Below, in pieces: positions 1 to 5,718 of a stretch of DNA of 5,718 bases. The translations under genes and the position numbers were made by a program. The notes beneath the pieces are model-generated. The model saw only the letters and a program-made list of their open reading frames with translations, was not told where the DNA came from and made no database searches. Source of the stretch: Actinomycetota bacterium (GTDB lineage Bacteria > Actinomycetota > Thermoleophilia > Miltoncostaeales > Miltoncostaeaceae); NCBI GenBank assembly GCA_947451735.1, contig CANGAY010000063.1, forward strand, positions 1 through 5,718, in the 5' to 3' direction. The stretch's first letter is position 1, and every line of letters begins with the position of its first letter.

Positions 1-252
1 CGACTTCATGTCGCGGCCGTACCCCGGCGTGGCGTAGGTGCGGATGACCTCCAGACCGTCCTCGTGCGACCGCACGATGCGCTTGCCCCGGTACTCCTCG
101 GGGATCGTGCGCTCCTTGTGCTGCACGTACGAGGTGACCACCGTGACGTCGTGCCCGGCGCGGGCCAGGGCGCGGGTGTGCTGCCAGTGCCGCACGCCCC
201 CCGGCTGGTCGCCCGACACGAAGTACTGCGACACGTAGAGCACGCGGGCCAC
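1..252 (-). CDS. GT4 family glycosyltransferase, WbuB/WcaI-like, N-terminal part (3' end cut by window)
   Basis: Only the first 84 residues are present; the frame is still open at base 1. The visible part is the start of a GT-B acceptor domain: a first beta strand (ARVLYVSQYF, residues 2-11), a glycine-containing turn (PGGVRHW, 17-23), a helix with ALARAGHDVTVVTSY (28-42), then EEYRGKRIV (52-60) and GLEVIRTYATP (66-76). This order and wording resemble WbuB/WcaI-type GT4 transferases, which add a sugar (N-acetyl-fucosamine in the WbuB case) to a lipid-linked acceptor at the cytoplasmic membrane face. The donor cannot be told, because the nucleotide-sugar domain lies outside the window. The start is GTG at 252-250, sharing one base with the upstream TAG stop (TAGTG), with GAGGTG 8 bases before it. 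It is the last visible gene of the operon. The GT4 assignment is firm; the subfamily is judged by pattern only. Confidence 0.85.
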   Translation of the reverse strand, partial: MARVLYVSQYFVSGDQPGGVRHWQHTRALARAGHDVTVVTSYVQHKERTIPEEYRGKRIVRSHEDGLEVIRTYATPGYGRDMKS

Positions 253-2597
253 TAGGGGAGCACCTCGGCGTAGAAGGATGTGAGCGCGTCGGCCTCGTTC
301 TCGAACGCCATGCCGTCGAGGAACGCCGCACGGCCTGCGGCGCCCATCGCGCGGGCCTCGTCGGGGTTGTCGAGCAGGCGGCGGATGGCGGCGGCGTGTG
401 CGGCGGGGTCGTCGTGCGGCACCACGATGCCGCAGCCGGTTGCGCGCACGATGGCCGCCATGCGCGGCAGGTCGCTGGCCACCACGGGCCGGCCCATTGC
501 CATGGCCTCCACCAGCTTCGTGGGCACGGCGCGGTCGTAGTTGCCGTGGCGGCGCAGGGGGATCCACGCGATGGCTGCCCGCGCCAGCAGGCCGGGCACC
601 TCGCTGTGGTCAACCACGCCCAGGTACTTCACGCCCGCCGGCAGGTCGCCCACCTCACCGGGGCCCGCCAGCAGCAGGCGTGCGCCATCAACACCCACCT
701 GCGGGAAGGCCTCGAGCATGAGGGGCAGCCCGCGCAGGGGGCCGAGGCCACCCACGTACAGCACGACGGGGCCCTCCGGGTCGCCGGGCTCCTCGAACTG
801 CGCCGCGTAGGGGCTGTTGCTCACGCTCACGGCGCGGCAGCCGGCCGCCGCGAAGCGCGCCGCCAGATCCTCGTTCGCCGTCACCACGCCCGACAGACGC
901 CGGCCTGCCACGTGCTCCATGCCCGATGCCATTGCCGCCGCGGGGCGCCGGAGCGGCCCGGGGATCCAGCGCTTGGTGCGCGTGGTCTCACCCAGATACT
1001 CGTGGGCGTCGTAGAACACGGGCTTGCCGGTGACTCGGTGCAACCACACCGCGGCGGGCAGCAGCTCGGGGTCGTGCACGTGGTACGCGTCGGCGTCCAC
1101 CTGGCGCGCGCGACGCACCAGTTCCCAGCCGCGGGTCACACGGCCCAGCCGCCCGCCGCCGCGCTCAACGCCCATCACGTCGGCCTCGGCACCGGCCGCG
1201 GTGAGCGCCCCCACCTCCTTGTGGAAGATGCGCACGTCGCGGGTGCTGTGCACGCTCGTGAGGTGCACGATGCGCCGACCGTCGAGGCGTGCCCCCTGCG
1301 GGCGATCCGGCGGGGAGATGGGCCCCATGATGGCCCCACGCGCCTGCAGTTCGTCGAGCAGGTCGTCCCACAGGCGGTCGTAGCCCGGGGCCCGCTCCTC
1401 GGCGAGGTAGGTGTTGTGCCACAGGAGGGCCACGCGGCCCCCTGCGACGCGCACGCGGTCGAGCACCGCCAGCGCCTTCTCGCGTGCCTCGTCGGCTGAG
1501 AGATTGAGGTGCGAGTGCATGGTGGTGTCCATCACCGCCAGCGGCACCAGTTCGATGTCGGCCGCGCGCTCCTCGCCCACGATCCACGGGCGGAACGGGC
1601 GGGCGTAGCCGGCGGCGAACCCGGGGCGCTCGCTGAATCCCAGGCTGGCGTCGTACCGCAGGCCGGCGCGCTCCACCCGCAACGGGGTGTCGTGGTACCT
1701 GAAACGCAGGTAGTGGAAGCGGATGCCGCGCACATCGCCGGCCTCCGACCGCAGCACCGCCACCTCCTGCTGCAGCGCCTGCTCGCTCTCCGACGACGCG
1801 AAGGCCCCGTGCAGCGCCACCTCGCCCCCCATCGCGTGTACGGCGGCGGCGAGATTGCGCCGCTCGCGCTCGTAGGTGCGCCGCGGGGTGCCGTCGAGCT
1901 TGTGGCGGTTGCGCCCGATGAGGAAGACGGTCGAGCGCAGCCCGCGACGCCAGGTGGTCTCGAGCAGGTCGGTGATGTTGTCCCACGGGTCGTGGTGGGC
2001 CAGATCGGTGAGTGCCTTCGGTCCGCGCCGCTTGATCGACCTCGCGACGCCCCTGGGCGTGTGCCGCCTGATGCGGTCGATGTCGTGCGTGAGGTACACG
2101 GTCCAGTCGGTGGGGGCGGGCAGGCCGAGCGCCGCGCGCAGCGCCGCCAGGTACCCCTCCACCGCGGGCTCTTCGATGTCGAGGCCCTCGATGTTGGCGA
2201 ATGCGCTGCGGGCGAAGGGCAGGCGGCCGAAGCGGTCGCGGTCGCCCACGCGGTATTCGTCCCAGCGGGCCAGCAGGTAGAAGGCGCTCGCCACGATGTC
2301 GCCCGGAATGGCTGCCGCGGGGTCGGCGGGCGGGAAGAGCAGCGTGAGGTTGCCGGTCGCGTGCACGGCCGTGCCGGGGAAGGCGTCCTGCCCCTCGAAG
2401 AAGGCCTGGGCGTCGTCCTGCATGGGGATCCACACGCCCTCGTCGGGCGCGACGGCGGAGTACACGACGTCGGCGGGCCCATCGGTGAACTCGGGAACCA
2501 GCCCGAGCCCCTCGGTGAGCGTCTCGAGCACCCAGCGCGCGCGTGGCACGAACGGCGCACGACCATGCTCGATGCGGATGCGCAGCACGTCGTTCAC
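252..2597 (-). CDS. Fusion protein: polysaccharide deacetylase (CE4-like) with C-terminal GT4 glycosyltransferase
   Basis: This is a 781-residue protein in one unbroken frame. Residues 1 to about 160 look like the accessory domain (DUF7033 type, from memory) found before such deacetylases, with ASAFYLLARWDEY (103-115) and the following D-RFGRLPF. Residues about 165-425 are CE4-like: YLTHDID (168-174), EVALHGAF (259-266), RFHYLRFRYHD (293-303), YDASLGF (315-321), DTTMHSHLNL (357-366) and LLWHNTY (391-397). These motifs suggest removal of N- or O-acetyl groups from a glycan or glycan precursor. After a proline-rich linker (about 427-440) comes a GT4 domain: RIVHLTSVHSTRD, YHVHDPELLP (505-514), VFYDAHEY, VSNSPY, VLYVGGL (612-618), LLLAGPG (641-647) and PTKLVEAMAMGRPVVASDLP (692-711). 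No signal peptide or membrane span is seen, so it is probably cytoplasmic. GTG at 2597 is chosen over an upstream in-frame start at 2663 because it overlaps the previous stop as GTGA and follows GGAGG by 5 bases. The usual arrangement is separate proteins. Confidence 0.85.
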   Translation of the reverse strand: MNDVLRIRIEHGRAPFVPRARWVLETLTEGLGLVPEFTDGPADVVYSAVAPDEGVWIPMQDDAQAFFEGQDAFPGTAVHATGNLTLLFPPADPAAAIPGDIVASAFYLLARWDEYRVGDRDRFGRLPFARSAFANIEGLDIEEPAVEGYLAALRAALGLPAPTDWTVYLTHDIDRIRRHTPRGVARSIKRRGPKALTDLAHHDPWDNITDLLETTWRRGLRSTVFLIGRNRHKLDGTPRRTYERERRNLAAAVHAMGGEVALHGAFASSESEQALQQEVAVLRSEAGDVRGIRFHYLRFRYHDTPLRVERAGLRYDASLGFSERPGFAAGYARPFRPWIVGEERAADIELVPLAVMDTTMHSHLNLSADEAREKALAVLDRVRVAGGRVALLWHNTYLAEERAPGYDRLWDDLLDELQARGAIMGPISPPDRPQGARLDGRRIVHLTSVHSTRDVRIFHKEVGALTAAGAEADVMGVERGGGRLGRVTRGWELVRRARQVDADAYHVHDPELLPAAVWLHRVTGKPVFYDAHEYLGETTRTKRWIPGPLRRPAAAMASGMEHVAGRRLSGVVTANEDLAARFAAAGCRAVSVSNSPYAAQFEEPGDPEGPVVLYVGGLGPLRGLPLMLEAFPQVGVDGARLLLAGPGEVGDLPAGVKYLGVVDHSEVPGLLARAAIAWIPLRRHGNYDRAVPTKLVEAMAMGRPVVASDLPRMAAIVRATGCGIVVPHDDPAAHAAAIRRLLDNPDEARAMGAAGRAAFLDGMAFENEADALTSFYAEVLP
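261..266 (-). promoter_or_regulatory. Ribosome binding site for the downstream WbuB-like GT4 gene
   Basis: The minus strand reads GAGGTG, 8 bases before the GTG start at 252. It lies in the final codons of the fusion gene (Ala-Glu-Val-Leu-Pro), so translation of the two genes is probably coupled through the TAGTG overlap. Confidence 0.65.
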
Positions 2598-3763
2598 TTC
2601 ACCCTCCGCGTGACGAGGCGGCGCATCTGGTCGAGGCCCGGCTTCGGGTCGGTGACCGACCACACGCCATCAATGAAGGGCGGCTTCATGGTGTGCATGG
2701 CCGTCTTGCGCCCCAGGCGCCCGCGGCGCACCTCGCCGGCGCTGGCCGCCAGGTGCTTGGCCGACAGCACCCAGCGCACATCGCTGCGATGCCCCTCGGG
2801 CCAGGTGACCGGTCGGCCGATGGCATCGAGGAACGCGGCCTCGGGCAGATTGACGCCCACCTCGGTGGCCAGCGAGATCCACAGCCACGAGCGGGGGTTC
2901 ACCTCGATGAGGTAGTCGCGGCCGTCGCGCGGGTCGCGCTTCACCTCCACCTGCGAGATGCCGTGAAAGCCCATCTCGTCGAGCAGCGCGTGCCCGCGGG
3001 CCGCGAACCCCGGATCCCACCACGCCTCGGCCGCGCGCGCGGTGCCGAAGCCCGTGGGCCACTGCAGCAGCTTGCGGCCGGTGAACGACGCCAGCGGGGT
3101 GCCGTTGATGTCGCGGTAGCTGCCGAGCGTCCACAGGCAGTCGTCGCCACCGGGGATGACCTCCGAGATCTGCGGCAGGTGCCGGGTCGCCCGGTCCCAC
3201 TGCGCCAGCAGTTCCTCGCCGTCGGCGGCCTGCAGCACCTGACGGCCGAACGCGCGCTTGAAGCCCGCCGGGTCGACGCGCGGCTTGAGCACGACCGGGA
3301 AACGCATGTCGGGGATTGCCGCCCGAACGTCGGACTCGTCGGCGGGCTCCACGGTGAGCGGCACGGGAAACCCGATGCGGTGCGCCGCTGCGTGCTGCCC
3401 CGCCTTGTCGATGTACGGCTGCAGATCGGCCCACCGGCTCCACGGCATGCGGAACCACTCGCTGAGCCGGGCCTCGTGCGGGCCGATGACCTCGATGGCC
3501 TCGTCGTGCGTGGGGAAAAGCACACCGGGTGCCGGCAGCGTGCGGCCGAGTGCCTCCAGGTCGGCGATGAACCCCTCGGGGTCGTCCACCGGGTCGCGCA
3601 TCACATGGGCGCGCGCGTGCCGCGACAGCATGCCGAGCGCCCGCGGGTCGCGGTCGGTGGCGATCACCGGGATGTCACGCGCGGCGAGCGAGCGGATGAT
3701 GCCCAGCGAGTTGGGGCCCGATGCCTGCAGCACCACGCCCACGCCGTCGGTGACGGTGCTCAC
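2594..3763 (-). CDS. ATP-grasp domain protein, probable carboxylate-amine ligase
   Basis: A 389-residue protein of usual length for stand-alone ATP-grasp enzymes of the carbamoyl-phosphate-synthase-like group. The N-terminal Rossmann-like domain (about 1-100) has VVLQASGPNSLGIIRSLA (10-27), PVIATD (32-37) and LFPTHDEAIEVIG (82-94). The ATP-grasp fold follows: DK (119-120), FPVVLKPR with K160, the SEVIPGGDD segment with E201, QVEVKRD with E273, and LIEVNPRSW with E287 and N289 as likely Mg-ATP ligands. Such enzymes activate a carboxylate as acyl phosphate and join it to an amine, forming an amide. The substrate is unknown; inside a glycan operon it may attach an amino acid or other acyl group to an amino sugar, or make a modified sugar precursor. 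It is likely cytoplasmic: no signal peptide or membrane span. The GTG start at 3763 overlaps the upstream stop as GTGA and has GGGTGAT 6 bases before it. The reading frame extends to 4024, but that part lies antisense-free within the upstream gene and has low-complexity G/R/H composition, so it is not used. Confidence 0.87.
   Translation of the reverse strand: MSTVTDGVGVVLQASGPNSLGIIRSLAARDIPVIATDRDPRALGMLSRHARAHVMRDPVDDPEGFIADLEALGRTLPAPGVLFPTHDEAIEVIGPHEARLSEWFRMPWSRWADLQPYIDKAGQHAAAHRIGFPVPLTVEPADESDVRAAIPDMRFPVVLKPRVDPAGFKRAFGRQVLQAADGEELLAQWDRATRHLPQISEVIPGGDDCLWTLGSYRDINGTPLASFTGRKLLQWPTGFGTARAAEAWWDPGFAARGHALLDEMGFHGISQVEVKRDPRDGRDYLIEVNPRSWLWISLATEVGVNLPEAAFLDAIGRPVTWPEGHRSDVRWVLSAKHLAASAGEVRRGRLGRKTAMHTMKPPFIDGVWSVTDPKPGLDQMRRLVTRRVK
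2602..2607 (-). promoter_or_regulatory. Ribosome binding site for the deacetylase-GT4 fusion gene; decides its GTG start
   Basis: The minus strand reads GGAGGG, with GGAGG ending 5 bases before GTG at 2597. It lies in the last codons of the ATP-grasp gene (Arg-Arg-Val-Lys). Together with the GTGA stop/start overlap it favours this GTG over the in-frame start 22 codons upstream. Confidence 0.7.
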
Positions 3764-4974
3764 CCGGTGATCACCCGCTGGTACACGTCCTCCATGCGCG
3801 CCGCGTTGGCCGCCCACGTGTAGTCGGCCTCGCTGCGCCTGAGCGCCTCCGCGCCCATGGCCGCCCGCATGTCGGGGTCGTCCATCACGCGGCCCAGCGC
3901 GGCCGCCAGCCCCTCCGGGTCCTTCGGCTGCACCAGCAGGCCGGTGGCCGGGTCGTCCACGATCTCGGGCGTGCCGTCCACGGCGGTGGCCACCACGGGC
4001 AGGCCGCAGGCCATGGCCTCGCACACCACGGTGGGCAGGCCCTCGGAAAGGGACGGCAGCACGAACACGTCGCCCGCCGACATCACCCAGCCCACATCGT
4101 CGTGCGGCACCTTGCCGAGCCAGGTGAGGCGATCGGCGATGCCCAGTTCGCGGGCGCGGGCCTCCAGCGGCTCGCGCATCTCGCCGATTCCGGCCAGCAC
4201 CAGGGCCGGGGCGCCCTGCGGCCGGCGGGCCAGCATGCCCATGGCCTCAATGAGGTCGTCAACGCCCTTGCGCGGCACCAGCTTGCCCACATACGAGATG
4301 GTGGGCTCGTCGGGGTCCATACCCAGGCGCTGACGCGCCTCGCGCGCGTCGCGGGGCAGGAACACCTTGGCGTCGGCGCCGTTCGGCACCACCGTGATGG
4401 GGCGACGGGGCCGGGCGATGGCATCGGCCGCCTCGCCGATGGCGCGGCTCACGGTGACCACCGCGTCGAGTTCCTCGATGGCCTCGGCCACCCGCATGCG
4501 CGACGCCGCGCCCTTGGCCGGCACATCCAGCACGTCTGCGCGGTGGGCGGTGCCCACTGCCGGCACGCCGATCTCGTGGCCCACGCGGGCTGCGGCCCAT
4601 CCATCGGGCACCACCATGTGCGCGTGGATCACGTCAATGGGCCACTCGCGGTTGATCTCGCGCACGGTCTTGCGGATGCCCAGCAGGAAGGCGTCGGAGT
4701 TGCGGCTGCCGAGGCGCGCGCCCGGCAGTGTGAGCTTGCGCGGGTAGTACACCTGCACGCCCTCCACCTCGTCGCGCGGCTTCACGTCGCGGTAGGAGGC
4801 CCACCGGTTGAGGCCGGGTGGCACCCACCCCTTCGGCGACACCACGCGCACGTCGTGCCCGCGGTCGCGCAGGGCCTTCACCTGCTCGTGCACGAACACG
4901 CCGCCCGTGGGGTTGACCGGGCTCGGGTACATGTGGCTCAGCATGAGGATGCGCAGGCCGGGTGACTCGCTCAG
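3760..4974 (-). CDS. GT4 family glycosyltransferase
   Basis: A complete GT-B fold GT4 glycosyltransferase of 404 residues, typical length for the family. Acceptor domain: LRILMLSHMYPS (7-18), GGVFVHEQVKALRDRGHDV (24-42), VIHAHMVVPDG (115-125) and AVVTVSRAI (171-179). Donor domain: VVPNGAD (195-201), YVGKLVPRKGVDDLIEAM (228-245) with R235 and K236 placed to bind the donor diphosphate, VLAGIGE (259-265), then LPSLSEGLPTVVCEAMACG with E311 and E319 forming the EX7E motif, and a C-terminal helix (WAANAARMEDVYQRV). It should transfer a sugar from a nucleotide donor to a lipid-linked glycan on the cytoplasmic face with retention of configuration; the sugar is not predictable. The start is placed at CTG (4974-4972): it overlaps the upstream TGA as CTGA, and GGAGG lies 5 bases before it. 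The other in-frame starts are GTG at 5046, with no ribosome-binding site and an Arg/His-rich lead, and ATG at 4944, which deletes part of the first beta strand. Confidence 0.9.
   Translation of the reverse strand: MSESPGLRILMLSHMYPSPVNPTGGVFVHEQVKALRDRGHDVRVVSPKGWVPPGLNRWASYRDVKPRDEVEGVQVYYPRKLTLPGARLGSRNSDAFLLGIRKTVREINREWPIDVIHAHMVVPDGWAAARVGHEIGVPAVGTAHRADVLDVPAKGAASRMRVAEAIEELDAVVTVSRAIGEAADAIARPRRPITVVPNGADAKVFLPRDAREARQRLGMDPDEPTISYVGKLVPRKGVDDLIEAMGMLARRPQGAPALVLAGIGEMREPLEARARELGIADRLTWLGKVPHDDVGWVMSAGDVFVLPSLSEGLPTVVCEAMACGLPVVATAVDGTPEIVDDPATGLLVQPKDPEGLAAALGRVMDDPDMRAAMGAEALRRSEADYTWAANAARMEDVYQRVITG
3770..3776 (-). promoter_or_regulatory. Ribosome binding site for the ATP-grasp gene
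   Basis: The minus strand reads GGGTGAT, followed by CACCGG (6 bases) and GTG at 3763. GGTGAT can pair with the ATCACC part of the 16S rRNA 3' tail, a less common register than GGAGG. It sits in the final codons of the upstream GT4 gene, consistent with translational coupling through the GTGA overlap. Confidence 0.5.
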
Positions 4975-5718
4975 GGGATCCTCCCGTCGGGCCCGGTGCG
5001 CCGGGCGAGGACGATTGTGGTGAGGCAGAGGCCGAAGGTGATCCACATGGGCGCGAACGCGATGGACGTGGAGATGGCCAGACTGCCGGTGATGAAGCCC
5101 AGCAGGGCGAGCATGCCACCCAGGCCCAGGTATCGCAGCAACGGGTCGCGCGCGGTGCGTGCTGCGCGGAAGTTGCCCACGAGCATGGCGAGGTACAGGG
5201 CGATGTAGAGCACCAGCCCCACCAGCCCCGTGTCGACCAGCACCTCGAGGGTCCAGTTGTGCAGGTTGGCCACCCCCTCGTAGCCGGCCTCAGAGCGCAC
5301 GGCGTTCTCGGCATTGCCGGCCCCCACGCCCACGCCGTTGCTCTGCACGGCCAGGTCGAGCCCCTTGCCCAGCAGCGTGCTGCGCACCGCGCCCGAGCCC
5401 TGACCTGAGGCCACCTGGTCGGACAGCGTGCCGAAGTTGAGTTTGGCCACGGCCTGCTCGGGAACGGGCACGATGCCCGCGCCGAAGAGGGACGGGATGA
5501 TGAGGGCGAGTGCGGCGGCCACTACGACGAGGCTGGCGACGAAGGCCCTGCGCATGGACCGGTCGGTGCCCAGCACCACCAGCATGCCCAGCAGGATGAT
5601 GCCCACGGCGATGAGGTTCGACTTCGACCCGCTCACCAGGATGAACCCGATGGCCAGCACGGCACCCACGGCACCTGCGAGCCGCAGCCAGAGGCCGCGG
5701 GCCACCACGGGCAGCAGC
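4971..5718 (-). CDS. O-antigen ligase/polymerase family membrane protein (Wzy_C type), C-terminal part (5' end outside window)
   Basis: The last 248 residues of a polytopic membrane protein; the frame is open to the right edge, so the N-terminal half is missing. Likely membrane spans: residues 13-30, 35-50, 58-78, 162-182, 196-216 and 219-238. Between spans 3 and 4 is a large loop (about 79-160) containing VRSTLLGKGLDLAVQSNGVG, VGAGNAEN and then LHNWTLEVLVDTGLVG (152-167). A GSKSN motif just after a span (30-34), a large extracytoplasmic loop with G-x-G-x-GN, and HNWxLEVLVDTG-LVG entering the next span are characteristic of the Wzy_C/WaaL-like superfamily, which polymerises lipid-linked repeat units or ligates glycan to an acceptor outside the membrane. 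Ligase and polymerase cannot be separated by this sequence. The TGA stop at 4973-4971 overlaps the next gene's CTG start. GTG at 5708-5706 is an internal valine codon rather than a start, because the frame continues upstream and the family is normally longer with about 10-12 spans. Confidence 0.85.
   Translation of the reverse strand, partial: LLPVVARGLWLRLAGAVGAVLAIGFILVSGSKSNLIAVGIILLGMLVVLGTDRSMRRAFVASLVVVAAALALIIPSLFGAGIVPVPEQAVAKLNFGTLSDQVASGQGSGAVRSTLLGKGLDLAVQSNGVGVGAGNAENAVRSEAGYEGVANLHNWTLEVLVDTGLVGLVLYIALYLAMLVGNFRAARTARDPLLRYLGLGGMLALLGFITGSLAISTSIAFAPMWITFGLCLTTIVLARRTGPDGRIP
4980..4985 (-). promoter_or_regulatory. Ribosome binding site for the GT4 gene; decides its CTG start
   Basis: The minus strand reads GGGAGG here, followed by ATCCC and then CTG (4974-4972). 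The GGAGG core with a 5-base spacer matches the spacing used by the deacetylase-GT4 gene (GGAGG, 5 bases, GTG). It lies within the last codons of the membrane protein gene. No other in-frame start nearby has a comparable match, so this site supports initiation at CTG. Confidence 0.7.

Noticed and set aside
474..510. Similarity to bases 3985-4022 (shared GTGGCCACCACGGGC-like words)
   Set aside because: Both stretches encode the conserved EAMAxGxPVVA segment of GT4 enzymes, so it is a family motif and not a DNA repeat or recombination site.
396..1499. Long plus-strand open frame (367 codons) opposite the fusion gene
   Set aside because: The predicted protein is rich in His, Arg, Ala and Gly with no recognisable domain, and the opposite strand encodes clear GT4 and deacetylase motifs. 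High GC in third positions removes stops from the antisense frame.
1165..2433. Second minus-strand open frame (422 codons) overlapping the fusion gene
   Set aside because: Arg/Ala/Gly/Pro low-complexity translation in a shifted frame. The main frame carries all recognisable motifs through this stretch, so there is no frameshift signal.
1509..2915. Plus-strand open frame of 468 codons spanning the fusion and ATP-grasp genes
   Set aside because: It crosses the boundary of two well-supported minus-strand genes, has low-complexity V/G/H/R-rich composition and no motif. It is an antisense shadow.
3766..3775. Perfect 10-base palindrome GGTGATCACC at the GT4/ATP-grasp junction, overlapping the ribosome site
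   Set aside because: It lies in coding sequence (Val-Ile-Thr codons), has no loop to form a stable hairpin, and a single 10-base palindrome in 5.7 kb is weak evidence for an operator.
2543..3823. Plus-strand open frame of 426 codons opposite the ATP-grasp gene
   Set aside because: No domain, biased composition, and it extends across two minus-strand gene junctions. The conserved ATP-grasp residues are on the other strand.
4102..4965. Plus-strand open frame of 287 codons opposite the GT4 gene
   Set aside because: His/Ala/Gly-rich and without motifs. The minus strand has EX7E and the full set of GT4 motifs.
1..5718. Search for tRNA, rRNA, CRISPR repeats, insertion sequences, terminators or a promoter
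   Set aside because: Coding sequence covers the whole window with overlapping junctions. No direct-repeat array, terminal inverted repeats, T-rich terminator tail or AT-rich promoter region was seen.

Overview
The window is a piece of a high-GC (about 70% by eye) bacterial genome. It is filled by one continuous run of five genes, all on the minus strand, so transcription runs from high to low coordinates. The two outer genes are cut by the window edges. Strong G/C bias in third codon positions, GTG starts and gap-free gene packing fit a high-GC bacterium, perhaps an actinobacterial lineage. No marker gene fixes the taxon, so this is inference.

In transcription order the genes are: the C-terminal part of a multi-membrane-span O-antigen ligase/polymerase (Wzy_C-type) protein (4971-5718); a complete GT4 glycosyltransferase (3760-4974) that probably starts at CTG; an ATP-grasp ligase of the carboxylate-amine type (2594-3763); a 781-residue fusion of an N-terminal accessory domain, a CE4-like polysaccharide deacetylase and a GT4 glycosyltransferase (252-2597); and the N-terminal 84 residues of a WbuB/WcaI-like GT4 glycosyltransferase (1-252). 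Every junction overlaps: three share 4 bases (CTGA, GTGA, GTGA) and one shares 1 base (TAGTG). Each start has a Shine-Dalgarno match inside the preceding gene. There is no intergenic space, so no promoter, terminator, RNA gene or repeat is visible.

Together the genes look like part of a surface-polysaccharide (O-antigen, capsule or exopolysaccharide) locus. Cytoplasmic GT4 enzymes would build a lipid-linked repeat unit, the membrane protein would polymerise or ligate it outside, and the deacetylase and ATP-grasp enzymes would tailor it. The less ordinary points are the deacetylase-GT4 fusion, the tight pairing of a deacetylase with an amide-forming ligase, and the apparent CTG start codon. 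I see no mobile element, CRISPR array, defence gene or clearly new system.
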